Source: Chitinophaga pinensis (GTDB taxonomy: Bacteria > Bacteroidota > Bacteroidia > Chitinophagales > Chitinophagaceae). From it: a stretch of 43,439 bases of DNA. Where the stretch lies: positions 1-43,439 of the forward strand of contig CAMBDE010000010.1 in the NCBI GenBank assembly GCA_945865295.1, read 5' to 3'. The notes beneath the pieces were generated by a model, which had not been told where the DNA came from, did not search any database, and saw only the letters and a program-made list of their open reading frames with translations. The first letter of the stretch is position 1, and every line of letters begins with the position of its first letter. Positions 25,675 to 34,248 of this stretch are shown here, one piece after another. The translations under genes and the position numbers were made by a program.

Positions 25675-26877
25675 ATGTCTAATTACAATGTAACCTGCCC
25701 CAAATGTCAACACAGCTTTGAACCAACCGACGCTATCCGCGACGAGATTGAAAATGAACTGCGTGGTAAGATGACTGAATGGCAAAAAAAGAAAGAAGAA
25801 GAGACCAATCAATTATTAGCAGAACAAAAAACAAAAATTCAGAACGAATTAACAGAACAATTAAAAAAGAATATTGCTGGTGAATATGAGCATAAGCTTA
25901 AGTTGATGCAGGACAACGAAGCCAATATGAGCAAGCAGGTGACTGAGTTCAGACAAAAAGAATTAGAATTTTTAAAGCAAGTACAGGCTATACAGGCAAA
26001 GGAAGCGGAGCTTGAATTAGAATTACAAAGAAAATTAAATACAGAAAGAGAAAGTTTAAAAGCACAAATTCAAAAAGAAGAAGCAGAAAGAATTTCTATC
26101 AAAGACCAAGAGCATGTATTAAAAGTAAAAGAATTAGAAAAGCAATTAGAAGACCAACGCAAACTAGCCGAAGAAATGCGACGCAAAGCAGAACAAGGTA
26201 GTATGCAAATGCAAGGTGAAGTACAAGAACTATTATTAGAAGAACTCCTTAAAACAAGTTTCCCTTTTGACCAAATCTCGGAAGTTGGAAAAGGGGTACG
26301 CGGCGCAGACTGTATTCAACTAGTGCGCAATAGCCTTGGACAAGAAGCAGGTAAAATTATTTATGAAAGTAAAAGAACCAAAGACTTTAACCAAGAGTGG
26401 ATTGATAAATTAAAAGCGGATATGCGCAGTCAAGGCGCAGACATTGCAGTAATTGTAACGCAAACCTTCCCTAAAGAATTGGATCGTTTTGGTGAAAAAG
26501 ACGGTGTATATATTTGTTCATTCCAAGAAGTTAAAAGTGTTGCTTTATTATTAAGAAATGCGATTTTAAAAATCCATGATACCAAAAAGAGTCAAGTGAA
26601 TAAAGGAGATAAAATGAGTTTTCTTTACGACTACTTAACAAGCAATGAATTCAGCGAACAATGGAAAGCAGTGGGCGAAGGCTTTAGACAAATGCGCTCA
26701 AGTATTCAGAAAGAAAGAGACGCGATGGAAAAACTTTGGAAAGCAAGAGAGAAACAACTTGAAAAAGTATTGCTCAATGCCATGCACATAAAAGGATCTA
26801 TTGAGGGCATCGCTGGTGCGGACGCCATTCATTTAGATTTATTAGAGGATGATACCGCACTGGGATTAGAGGAATAA
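25675..26877 (+). CDS. DUF2130 protein (coiled coil with PD-(D/E)XK-like domain)
   Basis: This 400-residue protein starts with a half zinc-ribbon-like CPKC (C8, C11; no second CxxC seen). A long charged coiled coil spans about residues 20-190, rich in K, E and Q. The DUF2130 domain spans about 195-330, with GVRGADCIQLVRN, IIYESKRTKDFNQEWIDKLK and GADIAVIVTQTFP. The acidic GADC, the E-S-K and a following basic helix look like a PD-(D/E)XK nuclease core, a relation reported for this family as I recall. A second helical section ends the protein. The role is unknown. It follows tRNA-Leu(GAG) and its repeat, with a possible leaderless start. Confidence 0.85.
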   Translation: MSNYNVTCPKCQHSFEPTDAIRDEIENELRGKMTEWQKKKEEETNQLLAEQKTKIQNELTEQLKKNIAGEYEHKLKLMQDNEANMSKQVTEFRQKELEFLKQVQAIQAKEAELELELQRKLNTERESLKAQIQKEEAERISIKDQEHVLKVKELEKQLEDQRKLAEEMRRKAEQGSMQMQGEVQELLLEELLKTSFPFDQISEVGKGVRGADCIQLVRNSLGQEAGKIIYESKRTKDFNQEWIDKLKADMRSQGADIAVIVTQTFPKELDRFGEKDGVYICSFQEVKSVALLLRNAILKIHDTKKSQVNKGDKMSFLYDYLTSNEFSEQWKAVGEGFRQMRSSIQKERDAMEKLWKAREKQLEKVLLNAMHIKGSIEGIAGADAIHLDLLEDDTALGLEE

Positions 26878-26895
26878 TAATAATCTAAAGAAGGA

Positions 26896-27519
26896 TTAGC
26901 TATAACAAGTAACACAGACATAATCGGTTCCAAAATGATAGTCTAAATGTACATTGACATTGCTTCCTTTATGTACAATTGCTGCTGGCACAACTCCCCT
27001 ATCTCCCTTAGTTAATTCAAGGATATTAAAATCCTTTGCAAAATCAATTCCCAATTGTTCATACTTTTTATACATGGCTTCTTTGGCTGCCCATAAAAAT
27101 GCCAACTGATTCAATTGATCCTTTTCGTCCAACGACGCAATCATTGCTTTCTCACTATCATTTAAAAACTTATGCGCCACTTTTGAAATGCGTGGATGAA
27201 TGATTTCAATATCAATCCCTACAGGTTTGTCGTCCACCGCACAGGCTGCATAGCCCTTACAATGTGAAAATGAAAAGTGAAAAGGCAATCCTAATAAATA
27301 AGGTTTGCCATTATCCGCCATCACCAATTGGCTCAAATCCGCTTCTGGCATCATTAATTTAAATAATAACCGAACCGCCAAATGTTGTGTCCTCCTTTCC
27401 TCATTTGCAATTGGAATCGCTAGCTGCACATCTGTCTCAAAAAAGGACGCAGGTTCTTGAATGGACCAAATGGCTAAATGAGCTGTCTCGTTAATATTTT
27501 GTTGATAAAAGAAAGGCAT
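26896..27519 (-). CDS. 4'-phosphopantetheinyl transferase superfamily protein (Sfp/AcpT type)
   Basis: This 207-residue enzyme should move phosphopantetheine from CoA to a serine of an acyl- or peptidyl-carrier protein. The conserved motifs are GIDIE with metal ligands D103 and E105, and WAAKEAMYKKY with W143, K146 and E147. HFSFSHCKGYAACAV upstream matches the substrate-binding strand. The length and two-part fold suit the Sfp-like class rather than the short, trimeric AcpS. No PKS/NRPS or carrier-protein gene is in the window, so a housekeeping acyl-carrier role is plausible. It is divergent from dcd, 56 bp apart. Confidence 0.9.
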   Translation of the reverse strand: MPFFYQQNINETAHLAIWSIQEPASFFETDVQLAIPIANEERRTQHLAVRLLFKLMMPEADLSQLVMADNGKPYLLGLPFHFSFSHCKGYAACAVDDKPVGIDIEIIHPRISKVAHKFLNDSEKAMIASLDEKDQLNQLAFLWAAKEAMYKKYEQLGIDFAKDFNILELTKGDRGVVPAAIVHKGSNVNVHLDYHFGTDYVCVTCYS

Positions 27520-27575
27520 TTTGAATTAGATTGCGGTCTGTTTTAAAGACCGAAATTAAACATAAATCGATTAAG

Positions 27576-28112
27576 ATGATATTATCAGATTCACGTATAC
27601 TCGAAGAAATTCAAAAAGGAACTATTAAAATTGAACCCTACGATCGTAAAGATCTTGGAAGCAATAGTTATGACGTGCACCTTGGAAAGTGGTTGGCAAC
27701 TTATGACAACGAGATCCTTGACGCCAAAGCGCATAATACCATTACCTATTTTGAAATTCCTGAGGAAGGATTTGTCTTAGAACCAACAGGCTTTTATTTA
27801 GGCGTTACTTTAGAATATACAGAAACACATGCCCATGTGCCTTTTTTAGAAGGTAAATCTTCAACTGGTCGTTTAGGTATTGATATTCATGCTACAGCTG
27901 GTAAAGGCGATGTTGGTTTCTGTGGTTATTGGACCTTAGAAATCTCTGTTAAACAACCAGTGCGTGTGTACAAGGGGATGCCAATTGGTCAATTAATTTA
28001 CTTCCCAGTGGATGGAGAGATTGAAGTTAAATACAATCAAAAGAAAAACGCTAAGTATAGCGGACAGCCTGAGAAGCCTATTGAGAGTATGATGTGGAAG
28101 AATCAGTTTTAA
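27576..28112 (+). CDS. dcd: dCTP deaminase
   Basis: This 178-residue enzyme deaminates dCTP to dUTP, the precursor for dTMP. It starts MILSDSRILEEIQKG, the usual N-terminus, at an ATG 15 codons inside a longer open frame that begins with TTG. KSSTGRLGIDIHATAGKGD and FCGYWTLEISV correspond to the trimer active site, including the serine, arginine and catalytic glutamate. Some related enzymes are bifunctional DCD-DUT; I cannot separate these from sequence by eye. The last 35 bp overlap the convergent DUF3810 gene. Confidence 0.93.
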   Translation: MILSDSRILEEIQKGTIKIEPYDRKDLGSNSYDVHLGKWLATYDNEILDAKAHNTITYFEIPEEGFVLEPTGFYLGVTLEYTETHAHVPFLEGKSSTGRLGIDIHATAGKGDVGFCGYWTLEISVKQPVRVYKGMPIGQLIYFPVDGEIEVKYNQKKNAKYSGQPEKPIESMMWKNQF

Positions 28113-29226
28113 GTCGGTACGCCCTAACCCATTTTAATACATCTGCATAACTAGCTAGCCCTGCTGCTTGTTGATTCCATTTTAAGAATTGATCATACAG
28201 TTGAGTAGATGCTTGTATTTGCTTATCTGCTCTTGCAGCAAAAAATGCTTTGATATATGCCCGATCTTTCAAAACAGCTGGGCTCAATAATGACCTGTTT
28301 TTTTCAATTTGCGTTTTCCAAGCATCAAAACCTTTGTTCCCGGCAAGCAATAATAATTGTACATCCTGCGCATAGCTGAACATTTGCAATAACATGGAAT
28401 ACTTTAAATAAGGATCATTGGCCTCTGATGCAAGCACAAATGCAATGAAATTTGCTTCTGTTTCAGAAGCATAGCCTAATTGATGTGCCATTTCATGTGC
28501 AATGGTATAGGGCTGGGTTAAAATTGGAAGGTCCGATCTAAGGATGGCCTCGCCAGTGATAGGTTGATAAAAAGCTAAAAATCCAATATAATCTCCCAAA
28601 CTAGGGAAAATCGCTTTTTTGATGCTTTGATGTTGCAGGATAAACCTAGGATGCTCGATAGCAAGTGCTTGATAGGCTTGCTGCACATTGGCTACCACTT
28701 GCTCAAAATTTGGTTCAATTGACTTATCCAAGCTTATTGCTGCCTTTGTTTTATTAAGTTCTTCTATCAATTCATAAGTCAGCGCATTCATTTCGGAGAG
28801 GGCAACTTGAGCATTTTTAGGCGTTTGTATCGATAAATCAAAATCCCTGGTTGGGTCTGGTTGCATATAATTCAAACCCCAAATCAGCTGAAATACCACG
28901 AATAATTTTACAATTAGCCAACTCAGTTTGGTCAATATAAACCATCCCTTTTGTGCAATATGATTGAAACTTTTTAGTGAACTAATATTCTTTAAAGCAT
29001 TAATTATCAATATTATAAGAATAATTATATAAACTAATTCACCAAGCGCAAAAGGGACACTTCCAAATAAGAATCTTAAGCCAGATGCCCCATATTTAAA
29101 CAAGCCTTGTGTATAGTAACTTGATATCAATACAGGATAAAAAGGCGCTAATAAACAGACTGCAAACAGTAAGATCCATATGGATGGTAAAATGAGCTTG
29201 CTTAAACCCGGTCTAAATCGATACAT
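28078..29226 (-). CDS. DUF3810 membrane protein with zinc-protease motif
   Basis: This 382-residue protein has three N-terminal transmembrane helices (about 8-28, 52-78 and 90-116) and a large C-terminal domain holding HEMAHQLGYASETEANFIAF near residue 240. HExxH with a downstream glutamate (in SETEAN) is a gluzincin-like zinc site, so a membrane-anchored metalloprotease is expected. The family DUF3810 is recognised but has no characterised member that I know. A GTG two codons upstream (29232) is an alternative start. The 3' end overlaps dcd by 35 bp; the 5' end is divergent from the DUF177 operon. Confidence 0.85.
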   Translation of the reverse strand: MYRFRPGLSKLILPSIWILLFAVCLLAPFYPVLISSYYTQGLFKYGASGLRFLFGSVPFALGELVYIIILIILIINALKNISSLKSFNHIAQKGWFILTKLSWLIVKLFVVFQLIWGLNYMQPDPTRDFDLSIQTPKNAQVALSEMNALTYELIEELNKTKAAISLDKSIEPNFEQVVANVQQAYQALAIEHPRFILQHQSIKKAIFPSLGDYIGFLAFYQPITGEAILRSDLPILTQPYTIAHEMAHQLGYASETEANFIAFVLASEANDPYLKYSMLLQMFSYAQDVQLLLLAGNKGFDAWKTQIEKNRSLLSPAVLKDRAYIKAFFAARADKQIQASTQLYDQFLKWNQQAAGLASYADVLKWVRAYRLKTDSSTSYSQ

Positions 29227-29263
29227 TTGCACAGAATAATTATCTAGTAAAATTAGTATAAAC

Positions 29264-29294
29264 TTTGTCTTTTGACCTATTTTTACTAACTTTG
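29264..29294 (+). promoter_or_regulatory. Promoter of the DUF177-rpmF-plsX operon
   Basis: TTTG (29264-29267) and TAACTTTG (29287-29294) with a 19-bp spacer match the Bacteroidota -33/-7 consensus. This is the best complete promoter in the window. The DUF177 ATG lies 20 bp downstream. Confidence 0.7.
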
Positions 29295-29314
29295 CAACCC
29301 TTATAAGTACGGTT

Positions 29315-29872
29315 ATGGGCCATAACAGGACATTCGAAATTCCATTTGTTGGCTTAACAGCTGGAGAACATGAGTTCGAGTACCGTATTGAGGATCAGTT
29401 CTTTTTAGATTTTGGACCACAAGATTTCAGTAATTGTCAAACCAAAGTGAAGCTCCTTTTGGAAAAGCACTCAGGTTTTATGCAGTTACATTTTGATATT
29501 GACGGGACAATTGATACCCTATGTGACCGATGCGGAAATCCACTTAGTGTTCAACTTTGGGACGAATTTAACTTAATTGTAAAATTAGTTGATGACGCCG
29601 ATAAGATGAATAGTGAAGAGGAGGATCCTGACATTTTTTACTTAGATCGAAGCGATAACAATTTGTCCATTGCGAATTGGATTTACGAATTCATTAGCCT
29701 TAGCGTTCCTTTGCAAAATATCTGCAAATTGGATGAAAAAGGAAAATCAACTTGTAACCAAAAAGTAATTGATCAGCTCAATTTCTTCAATGAAATCCCT
29801 CCTACCGAGGCGACATCAAAAACGCTTTGGAAAGGATTGGAACAGTTCAAGGATCTGGACGGAAAAAATTAA
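29315..29872 (+). CDS. DUF177 (YceD) family protein
   Basis: This 185-residue protein belongs to the YceD/DUF177 family that precedes rpmF in most bacteria. The cysteine motif LCDRCGNPL lies near residue 70, and the EEEDPDIFYL acidic stretch and YEFISLSVPL follow. Another Cys pair, ICKLDEKGKSTC, near residue 147, may complete a metal site. The family has been linked to 23S rRNA accumulation or processing. It is the first gene of an operon with rpmF (57 bp downstream) and plsX, under a good -33/-7 promoter. Confidence 0.9.
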   Translation: MGHNRTFEIPFVGLTAGEHEFEYRIEDQFFLDFGPQDFSNCQTKVKLLLEKHSGFMQLHFDIDGTIDTLCDRCGNPLSVQLWDEFNLIVKLVDDADKMNSEEEDPDIFYLDRSDNNLSIANWIYEFISLSVPLQNICKLDEKGKSTCNQKVIDQLNFFNEIPPTEATSKTLWKGLEQFKDLDGKN

Positions 29873-29929
29873 TTAATAGAAGTAGTAGAATAGAAAATAA
29901 AATAGATTAAAAAATTTAAAAAATAAGAG

Positions 29930-30124
29930 ATGCCTAATCCTAAACGCAGACACTCCCAACAACGTAGCGCTAAAAGAAGAACACACTATGTTGCTCAAGA
30001 AGTAACATTAAGCAAAGATGGTACAACAGGAGAAATCCACGTTCGTCATCGTGCGCACGTTCAAGAAGGAAAATTATTCTATAAAGGAAAATTAGTAGCT
30101 GAGAAGGCGCCTTTAAAAGCATAA
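29930..30124 (+). CDS. rpmF: 50S ribosomal protein L32 (zinc-free form)
   Basis: This 64-residue basic protein of the large subunit starts MPNPKRRHSQQRSAKRRTHY, typical of L32. The region that forms a zinc ribbon in most L32 proteins (CxxC...C/H) reads TLSKDGTTGEIHVRHRAH and the protein has no cysteine at all, so zinc binding is not expected. The upstream 57 bp are nearly pure A+T and carry no Shine-Dalgarno, which suits Bacteroidota translation initiation. It sits between DUF177 and plsX, 10 bp before the latter. Confidence 0.95.
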   Translation: MPNPKRRHSQQRSAKRRTHYVAQEVTLSKDGTTGEIHVRHRAHVQEGKLFYKGKLVAEKAPLKA

Positions 30125-30134
30125 TTTACCAATA

Positions 30135-31079
30135 ATGAATATTGGTATTGATATGATGGGTGGTGATTTTGCACCACTCGAAGCTGTCAAAGGCATTCAA
30201 ATCTATCTATTCAATGCTCAACATAATTTATATTGTATAGGTGATGCAACCCAGTTGGAAGAACTCTTTCAGCACCATGGGATTGCCTCACCTTTTTTGC
30301 ATTTAGTAGATGCCCCAGAAGTGATTGGATACCATGAACATCCTACCAAAGCATTGAAAGAAAAACCTAATTCATCTATTGCAATTGGGTTTCGTTATTT
30401 AGCAGAAGGTAAGATTGATGCTTTTTTAAGTGCGGGAAATACGGGTGCCATGTTAGTGGGTGCCATGTTTAGCATCAAACCAATTAAAGGTGTTTTAAGA
30501 CCAACGATCGCCACACTTTTACCAAAATTAAATGGCAAAACCGGAATCCTAGTAGATGTGGGTTTGAATGCAGATTGTAAACCTGAACAACTGAACCAAT
30601 TTGCAATTCTAGGTAATTTATACGCAAAGCATATTTTAAACATCGATGTCCCAACTGTGGGCTTATTGAATGTTGGAGAAGAGGAAGGCAAAGGCAATGT
30701 ATTAGCACAATCCACTTACCCACTCTTAAAAGAAAATTCCCATATTCAATTCATTGGCAATGTAGAAGGACGTGATGTCTTTAATGACAAAGCAGATGTG
30801 ATTGTTTGTGATGGATTTACGGGAAATGTTATTTTAAAGACTGCAGAGGCCATGTATGAAGCTGCAGCACATCAGGGTCTAGAAAAGGATTCCTTTTTTG
30901 GACGTTTCCACTTCGAAAATTATGGCGGAACACCTGTCTTAGGTGTGAATAAGCCAGTCATCATTGGTCATGGTATCAGCAATGCAAAAGCTTTTTCAAA
31001 TATGATTGCTTTAGCTGAAAAAATGATTGACACCAAATTCTGTGAAATCATCACAAGCAATTTTGCTGACATCCAATAG
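30135..31079 (+). CDS. plsX: PlsX, phosphate acyltransferase
   Basis: This 314-residue enzyme makes acyl-phosphate from acyl-ACP as the first step of the PlsX/PlsY/PlsC route to phosphatidic acid. MNIGIDMMGGDFAPLEAVKG is the standard N-terminus. The active-site segments LSAGNTGAMLVGAMF and KADVIVCDGFTGNVILKTAEAM are present. Length is slightly short of the usual 330-345 but both ends look complete. It is the third gene in DUF177-rpmF-plsX, 10 bp after rpmF, the classic link between ribosome and lipid supply. The next gene starts 50 bp after its stop. Confidence 0.96.
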   Translation: MNIGIDMMGGDFAPLEAVKGIQIYLFNAQHNLYCIGDATQLEELFQHHGIASPFLHLVDAPEVIGYHEHPTKALKEKPNSSIAIGFRYLAEGKIDAFLSAGNTGAMLVGAMFSIKPIKGVLRPTIATLLPKLNGKTGILVDVGLNADCKPEQLNQFAILGNLYAKHILNIDVPTVGLLNVGEEEGKGNVLAQSTYPLLKENSHIQFIGNVEGRDVFNDKADVIVCDGFTGNVILKTAEAMYEAAAHQGLEKDSFFGRFHFENYGGTPVLGVNKPVIIGHGISNAKAFSNMIALAEKMIDTKFCEIITSNFADIQ

Positions 31080-31129
31080 TATTAGGTTTTTTTAACTTAA
31101 TTTCACCTTCAATAAAAGCAACCTTTTTT

Positions 31130-32107
31130 ATGTGGTTAAATAACGTTTTAGAAACAATTGGCAATACCCCAATCATTCGATTAAATAAAGTCAGTGAGGG
31201 CATTCCAGGAACCATCTTGGCTAAAGTGGACTATTTTAATCCAGGTAATTCTATTAAAGATAGGATGGCTTTAAAAATGGTGGAAGTAGCAGAAGCAGAA
31301 GGTAAATTAAAACCTGGTGGCACCATCATTGAATGCACGAGTGGTAATACTGGAATGGGCTTAGCCTTAGCAGCTGTCGTAAAAGGTTATAAATGCATCT
31401 TTACAACAACTGATAAACAAAGTAAGGAGAAGATGGATATTTTGAGAGCGGTGGGTGCCGAAGTGATTGTATGCCCTACCAATGTGGCACCAGAAGACCC
31501 TGCTAGTTATTATTCAGTTGCAAGGAAATTGGCAGGAGAAATCCCCAACTCCTACTTCTTTAATCAATATGATAATCTGGCCAACCGACAAGCGCATTAT
31601 GAAAGTACTGGTCCCGAAATTTGGCGTCAGACCGAAGGTAAAATCACCCACTTAGTTTGTACTGCAGGCACTGGTGGCACCATCACTGGCACAGCAAAAT
31701 ATTTAAAAGAGCAGAACCCCAATATTCAAATATGGGCCATCGATCCTATAGGCTCTTTGTTAACCCATTATTTTCAAACAGGAGAAGTGGATATGGCCTA
31801 TGTAAAGCCTTATATAGCGGAAGGTTTTGGAGAAGATTTTGTACCAGCTAATTACGACATGTCAGTCATTGATCATTTTGAACAAGTGGCAGATAAAGAA
31901 GGCGCTTTGATGACTAGGCGTATTGCAAAAGAAGAAGGATTATTTTGTGGATATAGCGCAGGAGGCTGTTTACAAGGGCTAATACAATTAAAAGATAAAT
32001 TGAAACCAACCGATGCGGTTGTCTGTATTTTCCATGATCATGGAAGCAGATATGTTGGGAAAGTATATAATGACGAATGGATGAAATCCAAAGGATTTAT
32101 AGACTAA
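31130..32107 (+). CDS. PLP-dependent cysteine synthase / cystathionine beta-synthase
   Basis: This 325-residue fold-type II PLP enzyme has the lysine K43 in NPGNSIKDRMA, the phosphate loop TSGNTGMG (70-77) and GTGGTITGTAKY. The sequence DNLANRQAHYESTGPEIW is close to the catalytic domain of cystathionine beta-synthase; the C-terminal CBS (Bateman) domains of eukaryotic CBS are absent. It could make cysteine from O-acetylserine or cystathionine from homocysteine and serine; the CBS-like sequence favours the second, not strongly. It stands between plsX and fba with no clear promoter or terminator of its own. Confidence 0.88.
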   Translation: MWLNNVLETIGNTPIIRLNKVSEGIPGTILAKVDYFNPGNSIKDRMALKMVEVAEAEGKLKPGGTIIECTSGNTGMGLALAAVVKGYKCIFTTTDKQSKEKMDILRAVGAEVIVCPTNVAPEDPASYYSVARKLAGEIPNSYFFNQYDNLANRQAHYESTGPEIWRQTEGKITHLVCTAGTGGTITGTAKYLKEQNPNIQIWAIDPIGSLLTHYFQTGEVDMAYVKPYIAEGFGEDFVPANYDMSVIDHFEQVADKEGALMTRRIAKEEGLFCGYSAGGCLQGLIQLKDKLKPTDAVVCIFHDHGSRYVGKVYNDEWMKSKGFID

Positions 32108-32157
32108 TTTAGGCTGGATTTAAAGGCCTAGCTAACATCCGTTTGGTTCATAAATTG

Positions 32158-32165
32158 TATATTTG
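32158..32165 (+). promoter_or_regulatory. fba promoter -7 box
   Basis: TATATTTG fits TAnnTTTG and ends 18 bp before the fba ATG. A TTTG lies at 32142-32145 but the 12-bp spacing is too short for a normal -33 box. Confidence 0.5.
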
Positions 32166-32183
32166 TCCTTCAATCATTAAACA

Positions 32184-33251
32184 ATGAACAAGTACAGATC
32201 TGGTGTTTTACATGGTAAAGAATTAGAAGCATTATACAACGATGCTAAAGACAATCATTTTGCGATCCCAGCAGTCAATACCACGGGAACGGATACCATC
32301 AATGCAGCAATAGAAACAGCGGCTAAAGTGAAATCTCCAATTATCATACAGTTCTCAAATGGTGGTGCACAATTTATTGCAGGAAAGGGTATGCCAAATG
32401 ACAATTTACAAGCCAATATTCAAGGTGCGATTGCAGGTGCTTTACATGTGCACCAAGTGGCTAAGTTTTATGATGTGCCTGTTATTTTACATACAGACCA
32501 CGCATCTAAAAAATGGTTACCATGGATTAGTTCTTTAATTGACGAGAGTGAAAAATACCACAAATTACATGGACAGCCTTTGTTCAGTTCTCATATGTTG
32601 GATTTATCAGAAGAGCCTATCGAAGAGAATATCCAAACCTCTGTTGAATTCTTTAAACGTATGGCTCCTTTGGGCATGAGTATTGAAATTGAATTAGGTG
32701 TAACAGGTGGTGAGGAAGATGGTGTGGACAATAGCGGCATTGAGAATGATAAATTATACACGCAACCAGAACATGTTGCTTATGCTTATACTGAATTAGG
32801 GAAAGTAGGTAACTTATTTACAGTTGCTGCTGCATTTGGAAACGTACACGGGGTATACAGTCCAGGCAATGTGGAATTAAAACCAGAAATTTTACACAAT
32901 AGTCAAGTACATATTGAAAAGACATTGGGCACAGCACCAAAACCAGTTTACTTTGTATTCCATGGTGGGTCTGGTTCTCCTCAAAATCAAATTAGAGAAG
33001 CCATTGGATATGGTGCAATTAAAATGAACTTAGATACCGATTTGCAGTGGGCTTTTTGGGAAGGTGTTTTAGGATATTACAAAAAGAATGAAGCTTTTCT
33101 TCAAACTCAATTGGGTAATCCAGAAGGTGCAGAGAAGCCAAATAAAAAATATTACGACCCTAGAGTTTGGTTAAGAAAAGGCGAAGAGTCTTTCATCAAA
33201 CGTTTAGAGCAATCCTTTGACGACTTAAATTGTATCAATAGAAACGTTTAA
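32184..33251 (+). CDS. fbaA: Fructose-bisphosphate aldolase, class II
   Basis: This 355-residue zinc aldolase splits fructose 1,6-bisphosphate in glycolysis and runs in reverse in gluconeogenesis. VILHTDHASKKWLPW holds the catalytic aspartate and a zinc histidine. GVTGGEEDGVDNSGI is the metal and monovalent-cation loop, HGVYSPGNVELKPEIL carries another zinc histidine, and VFHGGSGSP with MNLDTDLQWAFWEG completes the site. The length and insertions are of the class IIA (E. coli FbaA/yeast) type. accD follows after 10 bp, probably on the same mRNA. Confidence 0.95.
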   Translation: MNKYRSGVLHGKELEALYNDAKDNHFAIPAVNTTGTDTINAAIETAAKVKSPIIIQFSNGGAQFIAGKGMPNDNLQANIQGAIAGALHVHQVAKFYDVPVILHTDHASKKWLPWISSLIDESEKYHKLHGQPLFSSHMLDLSEEPIEENIQTSVEFFKRMAPLGMSIEIELGVTGGEEDGVDNSGIENDKLYTQPEHVAYAYTELGKVGNLFTVAAAFGNVHGVYSPGNVELKPEILHNSQVHIEKTLGTAPKPVYFVFHGGSGSPQNQIREAIGYGAIKMNLDTDLQWAFWEGVLGYYKKNEAFLQTQLGNPEGAEKPNKKYYDPRVWLRKGEESFIKRLEQSFDDLNCINRNV

Positions 33252-33261
33252 ATCAGTTCCT

Positions 33262-34182
33262 ATGCGTGAAAAAGTAGAAGACATTGAAGTCAACCTAACT
33301 GGAGAAGAATTAAACCATTCTGATGCAGCAGATAAATCAAGATGGTTTAAAAGAATTCGTAAAGGTATTAGTACTTCAACTGCAGACAAGAAAGAAACAC
33401 CAGAAGGATTATGGACAAAGTGTCCAACCTGTAATCATATATGTACTAGTTCTGAATTAAAAGAAAATTTATACATCTGTGACAAATGTAATTATCACCA
33501 TCGTATTGGTAGTGATGAATATTTTGCTTTCTTATTTGACAACCAAGAATTTGATGTACTATTTGATGAAATCAAAAGTAAGGATGCACTTAATTTTACC
33601 GATCTAAAGAATTACCAAAAACGTTTAGACGAAATTCATTCTAAAACAGATTTGAAAGATTCTATGCGTGTAGGTGTTGGTAAAATGAATGGCGAAGGCT
33701 ATCTTGTTGCATGTATGGATTTTGAATTCATTGGAGGATCATTAGGAAGTGTCATGGGAGAAAAATTTAGTCGTGCAGTAGATTATTGTATTCAACATCG
33801 ACTTCCCTATTTAGTGATTAGTAAAAGTGGTGGTGCGCGTATGATGGAAAGTGCATTTAGCTTAATGCAATTAGCAAAAACAAGTGGAAAATTATCTCAA
33901 TTAAGTGATGCTAAATTACCATTCATCTCCTTGCTAACAGACCCTACATTTGGTGGTATTTCTGCCAGCTTTGGAATGTTAGGAGATCTCAATATAGCAG
34001 AACCAGGTGCATTGATTGGTTTTGCTGGTCCTAGGGTGATTAAGGAGACCATCAAGAAAGATTTACCTCCAGGTTTCCAACGTTCAGAGTTCTTATTAGA
34101 ACATGGATTCCTTGATTTTATAGTGGATAGAAAAGAACTGAAGCAAAAATTGTCAGAAGTTGCTTTTATGTTCAGAAGTTAA
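33262..34182 (+). CDS. accD: Acetyl-CoA carboxylase carboxyltransferase subunit beta
   Basis: This 306-residue subunit, with AccA, transfers the carboxyl group from carboxybiotin to acetyl-CoA, making malonyl-CoA for fatty-acid synthesis. The N-terminal zinc ribbon has C54/C57 and C73/C76 (CPTC, CDKC). The crotonase-like domain follows, with SKSGGARMMESAFSLMQ, TDPTFGGISASFGMLGD and EPGALIGFAGPRV. accA is not in the window. The 53-residue extension before the ribbon is longer than in E. coli but usual for Bacteroidota. It is 10 bp after fbaA and ends in a hairpin that overlaps the smpB leader. Confidence 0.95.
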   Translation: MREKVEDIEVNLTGEELNHSDAADKSRWFKRIRKGISTSTADKKETPEGLWTKCPTCNHICTSSELKENLYICDKCNYHHRIGSDEYFAFLFDNQEFDVLFDEIKSKDALNFTDLKNYQKRLDEIHSKTDLKDSMRVGVGKMNGEGYLVACMDFEFIGGSLGSVMGEKFSRAVDYCIQHRLPYLVISKSGGARMMESAFSLMQLAKTSGKLSQLSDAKLPFISLLTDPTFGGISASFGMLGDLNIAEPGALIGFAGPRVIKETIKKDLPPGFQRSEFLLEHGFLDFIVDRKELKQKLSEVAFMFRS

Positions 34183-34209
34183 TGCCAAAAAGAAATCAAT
34201 TTTAAATAG

Positions 34210-34217
34210 TACTTTTG
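34210..34217 (+). promoter_or_regulatory. smpB promoter -7 box
   Basis: TACTTTTG matches TAnnTTTG and is followed at once by the hairpin at 34218-34242. The smpB ATG is at 34249. Confidence 0.45.
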
Positions 34218-34248
34218 TATCCCGGTCTAGCACATCGGGATATTTTTT
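34218..34248 (+). terminator. Intrinsic terminator-like hairpin between accD and smpB
   Basis: A 7-bp stem, TATCCCG (34218-34224) and CGGGATA (34236-34242), with an 11-base loop is followed by six T (34243-34248), then directly by the smpB ATG. It can end accD transcription. It also fills the whole space between the smpB -7 box and start codon. Confidence 0.65.

Noticed and set aside
32111-32132. Weak hairpin (TAGGC/GCCTA) between the CBS-like gene and fba
   Set aside because: A 5-bp stem with no T-run, likely chance.
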